From the NCBI GenBank assembly GCA_937900945.1, contig CALCGG010000008.1, positions 1 to 32,443 on the forward strand: 32,443 bases of DNA, read 5' to 3'. The DNA is from an uncultured Sulfurimonas sp. (lineage in GTDB: Bacteria > Campylobacterota > Campylobacteria > Campylobacterales > Sulfurimonadaceae). The notes under the pieces were generated by a model. It was given only the letters and a program-made list of their open reading frames with translations, did no database searches and was not told the DNA's origin. The number at the start of each line of letters is the position of its first letter. Within the stretch, counting starts at the first letter, position 1. Shown here one piece after another: positions 25,839 through 32,443 of this stretch. The position numbers were made by a program, and so were the translations under genes.

Positions 25839-25913
25839 TGGTGCCCGATAGCGGATTTGAACCACTGACTTTTTCCTTGTCGAGGAAACACTCTACCACT
25901 GAGTTAATCGGGC
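25839..25913 (-). tRNA. tRNA-Val (anticodon GAC), with C at position 33
   Basis: On the minus strand a 75-base cloverleaf including encoded CCA is visible. The acceptor stem GCCCGAT/ATCGGGC is perfect. The D stem is ACTC/GAGT with a 7-base loop. The anticodon stem TTTCC/GGAAA has loop TCGACAA. The variable loop has five bases. The T stem AGTGG/CCGCT (one G-U pair) has loop TTCAAAT. The anticodon is GAC, for valine codons GUC/GUU. Position 33, normally an invariant U, is C here. It lies between the response-regulator gene and pckA. Confidence 0.93.
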
Positions 25914-26102
25914 TGTTTTATATTTTTTATCATGTCAAGGTAATATTCTAACTTACTGAGTTAAGCGGTCGAATTTTAGGAATTTTACATAAGAAAGCCT
26001 TAAAAGCTTCTTCTTTTTGCAAATAAAAATATGATAGTTTTAAATTGTAGAAAATATATAAGGTAATGAATATATTTACTTTTAATTTAGGTTTATTGAT
26101 AG

Positions 26103-26108
26103 TATAAT
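26103..26108 (+). promoter_or_regulatory. Candidate -10 box of pckA
   Basis: TATAAT lies 34 bases before the pckA ATG, leaving room for a leader with the strong ribosome site GGAAGG. No clear -35 hexamer is visible, which is usual for sigma-70 promoters in Campylobacterota. The rest of the 229-base gap between the tRNA and pckA shows no other feature. Confidence 0.5.
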
Positions 26109-26142
26109 TTTGGCATATTAGAAAAGAATCGGAAGGCAAATT

Positions 26143-27729
26143 ATGAATTTAATTGAACTAGAAGAGTTAGGGCTAAAAAATATTGGTAAAATTCATCGCA
26201 ATATTAGTTATGATGAGTTGATTGAGCACGAGCTTGAAAATGGTGAGTGTTTGCTTACAAGTAGTGGTGCTACTACTGTTGATACAGGTATATTTACAGG
26301 AAGAAGTCCAAAAGACAAGTATATTGTGGATCGAGACCCATCAAATAAACATATTGCTTGGGGTAAAGTAAATCAAAAAGTAAGTGAAGAAATTTTTAAT
26401 GAACTTTTAGAACTCTCAAGAAAAGAACTCTCAGGTAAAGACCTTTATGTGACAGATGTGTTTACCGGTGCAAGCGCCGCTTCCAAAAGATCGGTTCGTT
26501 TTGTTTCTGAAATAGCATGGCAGTCACATTTTGTTAAAAATATGTTCATTCGTCCAACTGCATCAGACTTGGATGTATTTAAAGCTGACTTTACGGTGTT
26601 AAATGCATGTAAAGCAGTCAATGATAGATGGAAAGAGCATGGTTTAAATTCTGAAGTTTTTGTCATGTTCGATATTGAAAACAACATAGCGATTATTGGT
26701 GGAACTTGGTACGGCGGTGAAATGAAAAAAGGTATTTTTTCTATGATGAACTACTGGCTGCCACTAGAAGGTAAGCTAGCTATGCATTGTTCTGCAAATG
26801 TTGGCAAAGAAGGTGATACAGCTCTTTTCTTCGGACTCAGCGGAACAGGTAAAACAACACTATCAACTGATCCTCACCGTGCTTTAATCGGTGATGATGA
26901 GCATGGCTGGGATGATCATGGTATATTTAACTTTGAGGGTGGATGCTATGCAAAAGTTATCAACCTTGATGCCCAAAGCGAGCCGGAAATTTATGGTGCA
27001 ATCAAAAAAGGTGCATTACTTGAAAATGTTGTAGTAGATGATGACGATGAAGTAGATTATACAGATGGTTCTAAGACAGAAAATACCCGTGTTTCTTACC
27101 CGATTGACCACATCGAAAATCATACACCGGATCTTATGGGTGGACATCCAAACAATATAATCTTTTTATCTGCTGATGCTTTTGGTGTACTGCCTCCTGT
27201 TTCTAAACTTACAAAAGAGCAAGCAATGTACTACTTCTTAAGCGGATACACTGCTAAAGTGGCCGGAACGGAGCGCGGTATCACTGAACCGGTTGCTACA
27301 TTCAGTTCATGTTTTGGTGAAGCATTTTTGCCACTCCATCCAACAGTATATGCAAAACTTCTAGGCGAGAAAATAGATCAGCATGATGTGCATGTTTATT
27401 TAGTGAACACTGGCTGGACGGGGGGTGCTTACGGCGTTGGCAAGCGTATGAGCATTAAAGATACTAGAGCATGTATCCATGCTGTTCTTGATGGCACGAT
27501 TCATAATAGTGACTTTAGAACAACTAAAGTATTTGGTTTTAGTGTTCCCAACCATATTGATGGTGTTGACCCTAAAGTGCTTTTCCCTAGAGAAGCATGG
27601 GCGGATGAATGGGAATATGAAAAAGCCAGAGATAAGTTAGCACAGATGTTTATAGATAACTTTCACAAATATGAGACAGCAAGTCATGAATTTGACTACT
27701 CCGCTGCTGGACCTCAACTAGAAGCGTAG
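26143..27729 (+). CDS. pckA: Phosphoenolpyruvate carboxykinase (ATP)
   Basis: The 528-residue protein matches the ATP-dependent PEP carboxykinase family in length. Visible motifs are [11 protein letters not shown] near residue 52, the PEPCK-specific segment [19 protein letters not shown], the kinase-1a P-loop [14 protein letters not shown] (about 236) and the metal-binding [24 protein letters not shown] (about 252). The late [15 protein letters not shown] is also typical. It converts oxaloacetate and ATP to PEP, CO2 and ADP, the gluconeogenic step. In autotrophic Campylobacterota using the reductive TCA cycle it would link cycle intermediates to sugar synthesis; that is inference. Good ribosome site; single-gene unit. 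Confidence 0.97.
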   Translation: MNLIELEELGLKNIGKIHRNISYDELIEHELENGECLLTSSGATTVDTGIFTGRSPKDKYIVDRDPSNKHIAWGKVNQKVSEEIFNELLELSRKELSGKDLYVTDVFTGASAASKRSVRFVSEIAWQSHFVKNMFIRPTASDLDVFKADFTVLNACKAVNDRWKEHGLNSEVFVMFDIENNIAIIGGTWYGGEMKKGIFSMMNYWLPLEGKLAMHCSANVGKEGDTALFFGLSGTGKTTLSTDPHRALIGDDEHGWDDHGIFNFEGGCYAKVINLDAQSEPEIYGAIKKGALLENVVVDDDDEVDYTDGSKTENTRVSYPIDHIENHTPDLMGGHPNNIIFLSADAFGVLPPVSKLTKEQAMYYFLSGYTAKVAGTERGITEPVATFSSCFGEAFLPLHPTVYAKLLGEKIDQHDVHVYLVNTGWTGGAYGVGKRMSIKDTRACIHAVLDGTIHNSDFRTTKVFGFSVPNHIDGVDPKVLFPREAWADEWEYEKARDKLAQMFIDNFHKYETASHEFDYSAAGPQLEA

Positions 27730-27772
27730 CCTAAGCTTCTAGTGTTTGGAAATCCATCCTCTGTTGAGGGTG
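27717..27772 (+). terminator. Two hairpins after pckA
   Basis: ACTAGAAGC / GCTTCTAGT (27717-27743) is a perfect 9-bp stem with the pckA stop in its 9-base loop. CATCCTC / GAGGGTG (27755-27772) is a 7-bp stem with a TGTT loop. Neither is followed by a T-run. They could act as a 3'-end stabiliser, or as a terminator shared with the convergent dedA-like gene. Confidence 0.4.
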
Positions 27773-27785
27773 TGAATTCTAGCGA

Positions 27786-28352
27786 CTATTTAGTCCTTTT
27801 CTTTGTAGCATGCGTTAAATAAAACCATAAAGTTCCACCCAGTACAACAAGTACAAGCGGAGCAATCCAAGGCTTATCACCGATAATTTCAGCAAACTTC
27901 ACTAAAGCATTTCCAGAATAATAACTTCCAAGCCCAAAAGTTAAAGCCCAAACTCCAGCACTGAAAACATTTAAGATAGCAAATTTTTTAAAGTCATATT
28001 TTGTAAGACCGATTGCAATCGGGATAAGCGTTTTGATTCCATAAATATATTTTTGAATTAAGATTATCCAAGAGCCATACTTTTTCATCATGATATGTGA
28101 AAGTGCTAATTTCCTTCTATGTTTACGTATACCGTCCATCATGGTTGCCTTATGGTATCTTGCCATGTAAAAAAGAAGAACATCTCCTAAAGCATTTGCA
28201 AAAAAGGCAATGGCAATCGAGTAAGTTAAGTCCATTTTCCCCAAAAACGATAAAACTCCCGCACCAATCAGTGCTACAAAACCACCGCCAAGTGAATATA
28301 AAAATAGTCCTATATATCCATAAGTTGCTAAATTGCTAAAAGTATCTTCCAT
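27786..28352 (-). CDS. DedA-family membrane protein
   Basis: The 188-residue inner-membrane protein shows the DedA (SNARE-associated) pattern: IGLFLYSLGGGFVALIGAGVL, then GDVLLFYMARYHK, and the core QKYIYGIKTLIPIAIGLTKYDFKKFAILNVFSAGVWAL. DedA proteins act in lipid-carrier or phospholipid translocation and support envelope integrity and pH or drug tolerance. Members keep acidic and Arg residues in the core. Here the usual RF.PG.R segment reads KYIYGIK, so it is a diverged member with Lys in place of Arg. It starts seven bases after the uvrB stop, so it is probably cotranscribed with uvrB. Confidence 0.85.
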   Translation of the reverse strand: MEDTFSNLATYGYIGLFLYSLGGGFVALIGAGVLSFLGKMDLTYSIAIAFFANALGDVLLFYMARYHKATMMDGIRKHRRKLALSHIMMKKYGSWIILIQKYIYGIKTLIPIAIGLTKYDFKKFAILNVFSAGVWALTFGLGSYYSGNALVKFAEIIGDKPWIAPLVLVVLGGTLWFYLTHATKKRTK

Positions 28353-28359
28353 GTTATTC

Positions 28360-30342
28360 CTAAAGTTGTTTTATTTTCATGATCTCATCACGAAGTCTGG
28401 CGGCTTCTTCAAAGTTTAATTCTTTCGCTGCTTGTTTCATTCTCAGCATAAGTTCTTTTGTTATTGCTTTGCGCTCTGATGCCGGTATTTTATCCATTTT
28501 TTTGTGTTTTTGGTAAAGGTCACCGTAATCTTCTAGCTTTAGATTTTCATCAAGTGAACGCTTGGTCGTTGTTGGAGTAATGTTGTGCTTTTTGTTGTGA
28601 GCATCCTGCATCTCTCTTCTGGCAGTTGTCTTTTCTATGGCTCTTTGCATAGAACCCGTTATCTTATTTGCATATAAAATAACTCTGCCCTTAGAATTTC
28701 TGGCACCTCTGCCTATAGTTTGAACCAGGGCAGTTTCACTTCTTAAAAATCCCTCTTTATCAGCATCCAAAATAGCCACTAAACTAACTTCCGGCAGGTC
28801 TAAGCCTTCCCGTAGTAAATTTATTCCTATCAAAACATCAAACTCGCCAAGACGAAGAGCACGAATGATTTGATTTCTTTCAATAGTGTCAATATCTGAG
28901 TGCATGTACTGAACTTTTATTCCTAAATCAGCAAGATATTTTGTGAGAGCTTCTGCCATTTTTTTTGTGAGAACAGTTATGAGAACCCGTTCGTCATTAA
29001 CAGTGATTTTCTTAATCTCGTCATGAATATCTTCTACCTGATTATCAGATGATTTGATTTCAATAATTGGGTCAAGCAGTCCTGTAGGACGTATAATCTG
29101 TTTTGCCGTCACACTTGACATCTCCAATTCATACACAGAAGGTGTCGCCGATACAAAAAGATAGTGAGGTGCTTTGTTGATATACTCATCTGCCTTAAGC
29201 GGTCTGTTGTCAAGAGCACTCGGAAGTCTAAAGCCGTATTCTACAAGAACTTCTTTTCTAGCTCTGTCTCCGGCATACATGCCACGATACTGAGGAAGCG
29301 ATACATGTGATTCATCCACTATGACAAGATAATCTTTGTGGTGAAGTTCAAAATAGTCAAGCAGAGTATAAGGCGCTTCTCCAGGTTTTTTGTTTGTCAA
29401 AAGTCTTGAGTAGTTTTCTACACCTTTACACATGCCGGTTGTTTGAAGCATCTCTAAGTCAAACTCAACTCTTTGTTTGAGTCGCTGATGTTCTAAAAGC
29501 TTTCCTTCGGCTTGGAAAAAGGCAAGCCGCTCATCCAGCTCTTCTTCAATCCTTTTAATAGCAACTGCCATTTTTTCCTGAGAAACACTAAACTGGGAAG
29601 TAGCGTAAATAGTAAACTGTTTATGGTCTTCGAGTCTTTTGTTATCTATGATATCAAAGGTGTAAATGGCTTCTATTTCATCACCGAAAAATTCTATACG
29701 GATAGCTTCTTGTTCAAAATAAGGTGGATAAATATCCAAGCTTTCCCCATTGACACGGATATGCCCGCTGTCAAAATAGGTGTCATTTCGACTGTAACCC
29801 ATCTCAACAAGACGAAGAAGAAGTTTTTTCTGAGCAATTACATCTCCTATAGCAATAGACTGAACCATATTCTCATACTCTTGGGGGTCACCAAGTCCGT
29901 AGTTGGCGGAGACAGAAGCTATAACTATTACATCATCATAACTAAGCAAGTTGGCAGTTGAAGAGAGTCTCATTCGCTCCAATTCATCATTGATAGCACT
30001 GTCTTTTTCTATAAACAGATCTTGACGAGGAATGTAAGCCTCCGGCTGATAATAATCATAATAAGACACAAAATATTCAACATGATTATTCGGAAAGAAT
30101 TGTCTAAATTCCGAGTACAACTGAGCGGCTAATGTTTTGTTGTGCGTCATGATGATGGTTGGCATCTTAACATTCTCAATAACCCGCGCCATAGTGTAGG
30201 TTTTACCACTGCCTGTCACACCTTCAAGTGCTTGGTAACGATTCCCCTTGAGAATAGACTCTGTGAGCTCTTTGATGGCTGTCGGCTGGTCTCCGGCTGG
30301 AGAATAATCTGATTTTACTATAAAATTCGCTTCTTTTTTCAT
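28360..30342 (-). CDS. uvrB: Excinuclease ABC subunit B
   Basis: The 660-residue protein is a full-length UvrB. It has the Walker A motif [12 protein letters not shown] (about residue 40), the beta-hairpin with [15 protein letters not shown], and the helicase motifs [11 protein letters not shown] (Walker-B-like) and [11 protein letters not shown] plus QTIGRGARN. The C-terminal UVR domain is present ([20 protein letters not shown]). UvrB carries UvrA-delivered damage and recruits UvrC for nucleotide excision repair. Start ATG is at 30342. TATAAT lies seven bases upstream with no Shine-Dalgarno in between, so the mRNA may be leaderless. The downstream dedA-like gene follows closely. Confidence 0.97.
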   Translation of the reverse strand: MKKEANFIVKSDYSPAGDQPTAIKELTESILKGNRYQALEGVTGSGKTYTMARVIENVKMPTIIMTHNKTLAAQLYSEFRQFFPNNHVEYFVSYYDYYQPEAYIPRQDLFIEKDSAINDELERMRLSSTANLLSYDDVIVIASVSANYGLGDPQEYENMVQSIAIGDVIAQKKLLLRLVEMGYSRNDTYFDSGHIRVNGESLDIYPPYFEQEAIRIEFFGDEIEAIYTFDIIDNKRLEDHKQFTIYATSQFSVSQEKMAVAIKRIEEELDERLAFFQAEGKLLEHQRLKQRVEFDLEMLQTTGMCKGVENYSRLLTNKKPGEAPYTLLDYFELHHKDYLVIVDESHVSLPQYRGMYAGDRARKEVLVEYGFRLPSALDNRPLKADEYINKAPHYLFVSATPSVYELEMSSVTAKQIIRPTGLLDPIIEIKSSDNQVEDIHDEIKKITVNDERVLITVLTKKMAEALTKYLADLGIKVQYMHSDIDTIERNQIIRALRLGEFDVLIGINLLREGLDLPEVSLVAILDADKEGFLRSETALVQTIGRGARNSKGRVILYANKITGSMQRAIEKTTARREMQDAHNKKHNITPTTTKRSLDENLKLEDYGDLYQKHKKMDKIPASERKAITKELMLRMKQAAKELNFEEAARLRDEIMKIKQL

Positions 30343-30349
30343 GTTTGGA

Positions 30350-30355
30350 ATTATA
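30350..30355 (-). promoter_or_regulatory. Candidate -10 box of uvrB giving a leaderless mRNA
   Basis: On the minus strand TATAAT is followed by seven bases (TCCAAAC) and then the uvrB ATG. Transcription would start at or next to the A of ATG. No purine-rich ribosome site is present. Confidence 0.5.
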
Positions 30356-30451
30356 GCTAAATGTGGAAAATGGATGGGAAAGGTGATGATTTTGATTAGT
30401 TTTGTTGAGTATGGCTACTATTAGGCTGCCGAGAAGTTATTCTAAATATAT

Positions 30452-30601
30452 TCAACCTTCAATTAAACGAACTACATTACTAGAACAATTTTCACATTTA
30501 CCTTTTAGTATTAAATCATTGTTCTCCATACTAGCTTCAAAATCAACTATTTTAATCATATCTTTACATTTTGAACAATATTGAAATTTTAATAAATTCC
30601 C
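30452..30601 (-). pseudogene. Small zinc-ribbon reading frame without a normal start codon
   Basis: This frame is absent from the ORF track. On the minus strand, 49 codons read open from a GGG codon to TGA and encode a likely zinc ribbon with two knuckles, YCSKCK and GKCENCSS, and a spacer of about 24 residues between. There is no ATG, GTG or TTG ahead of the first knuckle; the first ATG comes after it. The frame overlaps the end of the integrase remnant by 13 bases in another frame. It may be a decayed small gene (start lost) or a frameshifted C-terminal part of the integrase. In the wider gap 30343-30918 this, the integrase remnant and the repeat are the only features I see. Confidence 0.5.
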
Positions 30602-30795
30602 TCAACCGCTGATACCTTATTCGCCTCACTTAGCTTCATGTAGCGCAAAGTTATATTAATATCTTTGCGGTTCAAAAGCTTCTGAATTTCAAATAACGGC
30701 ACTTGATTTATCGCTAAGTGCGAAGCAAAAGTGTGATTACAAACACGAAATTTATAATCATCCTCTGATTTTGTTATTGCAGTATGCATTTTCAA
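30589..30795 (-). pseudogene. Tyrosine-recombinase (XerC/phage integrase type) C-terminal remnant
   Basis: The fragment of 68 codons contains HTFASHLAINQVPLFEIQKLLNRKDINITLRYMKLS, clearly the end of a tyrosine recombinase catalytic domain. The nucleophile Tyr is present in RYMKLS. The box II HxLRH reads FRVCNH, so the active-site Arg is lost. The expected GHKD is NRKD, so the second His is lost too. Everything N-terminal (about 200 residues in a complete enzyme) is missing; the apparent TTG start is fortuitous. This is a decayed mobile-element gene between uvrB and the lipoprotein gene. Confidence 0.85.
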
Positions 30796-30866
30796 GCTGG
30801 AGCTTTGGAGTGAGAAATAAGTGACGGTGGAATTGGTTTGGGACAGGTTTATTACGCTTTTCTCAC
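30793..30866. repeat. Palindromic repeat-like segment beside the integrase remnant
   Basis: CAAGCTGGAGCTTTGG (30793-30808) contains the dyad AAGCT/AGCTT. It is followed by an 8-bp inverted repeat GTGAGAAA (30810-30817) and TTTCTCAC (30859-30866). Between the arms lies GTGACGGTGGAATTGG followed by GGGACAGGTTTATTA. These words resemble dispersed palindromic repeats found near REP-associated transposases in other proteobacteria; this is recalled resemblance, not checked. No transposase is present. Confidence 0.4.
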
Positions 30867-30918
30867 AATTTTGAAATCTGTTTGATACAATTCCAATATT
30901 ATATTAAAGGAGTTTATC

Positions 30919-31626
30919 GTGATACATGTGAGAAATTTTTTTTATTTTGCAGCTTCGGCTGTTTTACTCGTTCTACTTGGCGGGTGTGCAAGCACTACTC
31001 CTTCTACTACTCCGCCGGTTGCAGCCAAAGCTGAATGTATGCAAGACGGCATAAGTGCACCTTTTTGGATCTGTAAACCTCAGGTAGCAGATGCTTATGT
31101 AAGCTTGGCAATTGCAGAAACAAATGGGGCTGATAAGGCTCAGACAATAAAAGCTGCTCTAGAAATCGGTCGCATAGAGATTGCAAAACAGATGCAATCA
31201 CATGTAAGAGAAAAACTTGATAATTTTGCCCGCACACCAGAAGGAAGCAATAAAGAAAAAGTTGATAATCTTTATGCATCCATTGCAGATGAGGTTAAAC
31301 CGAGGGATTTACATCTTCAAAAAATGCTAAAATCTTGGATCACTCCTTCTGGCAAAGTGTATATACATGTCATAGCTCCAAAATCAAATTTTGATGCAGA
31401 TCTAAAAAGAGCAGTGAAATTAAGTTATATCCACCATAAGCGTACATGGCTTAGTTTTAAATCCAAGCAATCTATTGCTAATCTTGAAAAAGAGTTTGAT
31501 GTAAGGATGCCGGTAGAACAGGGAATAAAAATAGCGCAACGATTAGAGCAGGGAGAAAAAGTATCGGAACTGTTTCAAGTAGAGAGAGTGCCTAATATGA
31601 TAGTGGGACGTAATAGAAGAAACTAA
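30919..31626 (+). CDS. LPP20-like outer-membrane lipoprotein
   Basis: The 235-residue protein has a lipoprotein signal with lipobox VLLGGC (Cys about residue 23), a Thr/Pro-rich linker, then a domain with ISAPFWICKPQVADAYVSLAIAE and AALEIGRIEIAKQMQSHVREKL. This matches the LPP20 family of Helicobacter and relatives, whose members follow a 'P.W......a.G.a......A...A...Ar..la' pattern. The C-terminal 60 residues (WLSFKSKQSIANLEKEFD onwards) are an extension rich in charged residues. Start is GTG 30919 with a strong AAAGGAG six bases upstream. The family's function is not settled. The gene lies just after the decayed integrase patch and appears intact. Confidence 0.75.
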   Translation: MIHVRNFFYFAASAVLLVLLGGCASTTPSTTPPVAAKAECMQDGISAPFWICKPQVADAYVSLAIAETNGADKAQTIKAALEIGRIEIAKQMQSHVREKLDNFARTPEGSNKEKVDNLYASIADEVKPRDLHLQKMLKSWITPSGKVYIHVIAPKSNFDADLKRAVKLSYIHHKRTWLSFKSKQSIANLEKEFDVRMPVEQGIKIAQRLEQGEKVSELFQVERVPNMIVGRNRRN

Positions 31627-31651
31627 TTCTTAAAACCGTATATCAAGAATT
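31625..31651 (+). terminator. Weak hairpin after the LPP20-like gene
   Basis: AATTCTT / AAGAATT forms a 7-bp AT stem with a 13-base loop directly over the stop codon, followed by TT and then GGG. The rest of the gap to 31739 shows nothing recognisable. Confidence 0.25.
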
Positions 31652-31739
31652 TTGGGATGCTAAAACACCTTTGAAATTACGGGATGTTGTTAGTAAACAA
31701 AAGTTTATCTAGAAATTGACTTAAATACATCACAAGCAA

Positions 31740-31991
31740 TCAATATTTTTTTAAAAAAGTTGTTGCAGAACATGGCATTTCACAAGGTCTTAAAAGTCCA
31801 TCGCCTATGTGTGGATAGTAGTTTAGACTCATAAAATCATTGTCTCCCAACTCTTTGGCATAGAGCTTTATAAGTTTGCCATCCAGTTCAGTCTGTTTGG
31901 ATAGTAAGTATCGTTTGTTATAGTAAAAAACATCATAACTCCCATCTTTTAAGGCTAAGAGTTTAGTATGAAATAGTTTCTTTAAACTCAT
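31740..31991 (-). CDS. Small protein of unknown function coupled to a radical-SAM-type gene
   Basis: I do not recognise this 83-residue protein. It has no signal peptide or membrane segment. Visible features are a beta-rich N-terminus (KLLALKDGSYDVFYYNKRYLLSKQ) and a conserved-looking C-terminal part (FMSLNYYPHIGDGLLRPCEMPCSATTFLKKY) with two Cys in RPCEMPCS. Its ATG directly follows the TAA of the upstream gene (TAAATG), so it is cotranscribed and probably works with that protein. The tidy junction supports its being a real gene rather than a chance ORF. Confidence 0.65.
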   Translation of the reverse strand: MSLKKLFHTKLLALKDGSYDVFYYNKRYLLSKQTELDGKLIKLYAKELGDNDFMSLNYYPHIGDGLLRPCEMPCSATTFLKKY

Positions 31992-32443
31992 TTAAAAACC
32001 TCTAAAAATATTTGGGATTAATGCATCACTGCCAATATTCATAGCTATATCCAATTGTGCTAAAAGTTTATCTGTATCTTTTGGGAGTGTTCCAGATAGA
32101 TGAAGTGCGTTTGATGCATGGTTTGAACGGAAGATGATTTGATTGGTAGGATCTAAAAGTTCTAAGAATCTCTTTTGTTCGTCTAAAACTTGAGAATCAT
32201 CTAGTGGGGTAAAATTACTAAAGTGTTTGTAAAAGTTATCCTTGGCATCCTCTTCTATTCCTAGTTGTAGAGTGCTGAGATAATTTATAGTTGTATTGTT
32301 TATAATATTTGCAGTATCAATTATATGCTCTTTTGTGTATTTAGTTCCACCTATGCCTAAGATAACAGTTGCAGATATTTTCATCCCTTTTGGAACTTTG
32401 TTTAGTGATTTTATAATCTCACTTTTATTTACACCCTTTGTAA
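31992..32443 (-). CDS. Radical-SAM-type protein, C-terminal part; 5' end outside the window
   Basis: The frame remains open past the ATG at 32384 to the window edge (NKVPKG precedes MKISATV), so the true start is outside and about 150 residues are visible. ATVILGIGGTKYTKEHIIDTANIIN matches the late part of a radical-SAM barrel. IIFRSNHASNALHLSGTLPKDTDKLLAQLD matches the C-terminal end of a family of uncharacterised radical SAM proteins with the pattern 'fRSnHaSNyLpL.GtLPkDk..LL'. The cluster-binding CxxxCxxC would lie upstream and cannot be seen. The reaction is unknown. The 83-residue protein follows without a gap. Confidence 0.7.
   Translation of the reverse strand, partial: TKGVNKSEIIKSLNKVPKGMKISATVILGIGGTKYTKEHIIDTANIINNTTINYLSTLQLGIEEDAKDNFYKHFSNFTPLDDSQVLDEQKRFLELLDPTNQIIFRSNHASNALHLSGTLPKDTDKLLAQLDIAMNIGSDALIPNIFRGF

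Noticed and set aside
25681-25899. Minus-strand ORF of 72 codons
   Set aside because: It runs through the tRNA-Val gene and AT-rich spacer and resembles no protein.
26105-26125. Sigma-54-like TTGGCA before pckA
   Set aside because: The matching TTGC element at the right spacing is absent, while a good TATAAT is present.
30402-30584. Plus-strand ORF of 60 codons
   Set aside because: It is the shadow of the minus-strand zinc-ribbon frame and has no recognisable protein features.
1-32443. Possible enrichment of ACATGTA as an uptake or repeat word
   Set aside because: By rough count about ten copies occur, close to what the base composition predicts.
1-32443. CRISPR arrays, rRNA genes, intact insertion sequences or prophage genes
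   Set aside because: No direct-repeat arrays, rRNA sequence or intact transposase was seen; only the decayed integrase patch suggests mobility.

Overview
The window is a 32.4 kb piece of an AT-rich bacterial chromosome. It most likely comes from Campylobacterota close to Sulfurimonas. I infer this from the overall character of the proteins (an LPP20-type lipoprotein, many small c-di-GMP proteins, YfiR and TonB pairing, ATP-type PEP carboxykinase), from TATAAT-like -10 boxes without clear -35 boxes, and from the tight gene packing. No database was searched, so the genus is a judgement.

Layout. 1-3469: the 3' part of priA, a convergent L,D-transpeptidase-like gene, a GNAT acetyltransferase and an NhaC-family antiporter whose only well-placed start is AUA. 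3594-10403: a membrane PAS-GGDEF-EAL protein, then a tight three-gene operon of a TPR/beta-barrel outer-membrane protein, a periplasmic FecR-domain protein and a CHASE2 class III cyclase. 10410-16166: a DnaQ-like exonuclease, a DUF4139 protein, a DUF819 transporter overlapping a dipeptide epimerase, and nhaA. 16187-20864: a minus-strand operon of sensor-only membrane protein, YfiR-like protein and GGDEF enzyme, divergent from a TonB-dependent receptor. 20938-24447: a three-gene module of repeat protein, MoxR-like AAA ATPase and DUF2201/VWA-like protein. 24444-32443: a two-receiver GGDEF regulator, a tRNA-Val, pckA, dedA, uvrB, a decayed integrase patch, an LPP20-like lipoprotein, a small conserved-looking gene and the C-terminal part of a radical-SAM-type protein.

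How the genes work together. Nucleotide second-messenger signalling is the main theme: three GGDEF proteins (one also with EAL) and one class III cyclase. Two operons look like complete envelope-to-cytoplasm signalling circuits. One is OM barrel / FecR / CHASE2 cyclase. The other is TonB receptor / catalytically empty sensor / YfiR / sensor-GGDEF, where the empty sensor is a paralogue of the enzyme's own input domain. The second is my best candidate for an undescribed system. The DUF819-epimerase pair suggests muropeptide-dipeptide recycling.

Small-scale structure. Hairpins built over stop codons lie at or beside four convergent gene ends. Two candidate leaderless mRNAs are present (uvrB and the repeat protein). 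Two genes have tiny ORFs overlapping their start codons. The tRNA-Val has C at position 33. The only stretch over 300 bases without an intact gene is 30343-30918, which holds a degenerate tyrosine-recombinase fragment, a small zinc-ribbon reading frame without a normal start, and palindromic repeat-like DNA.
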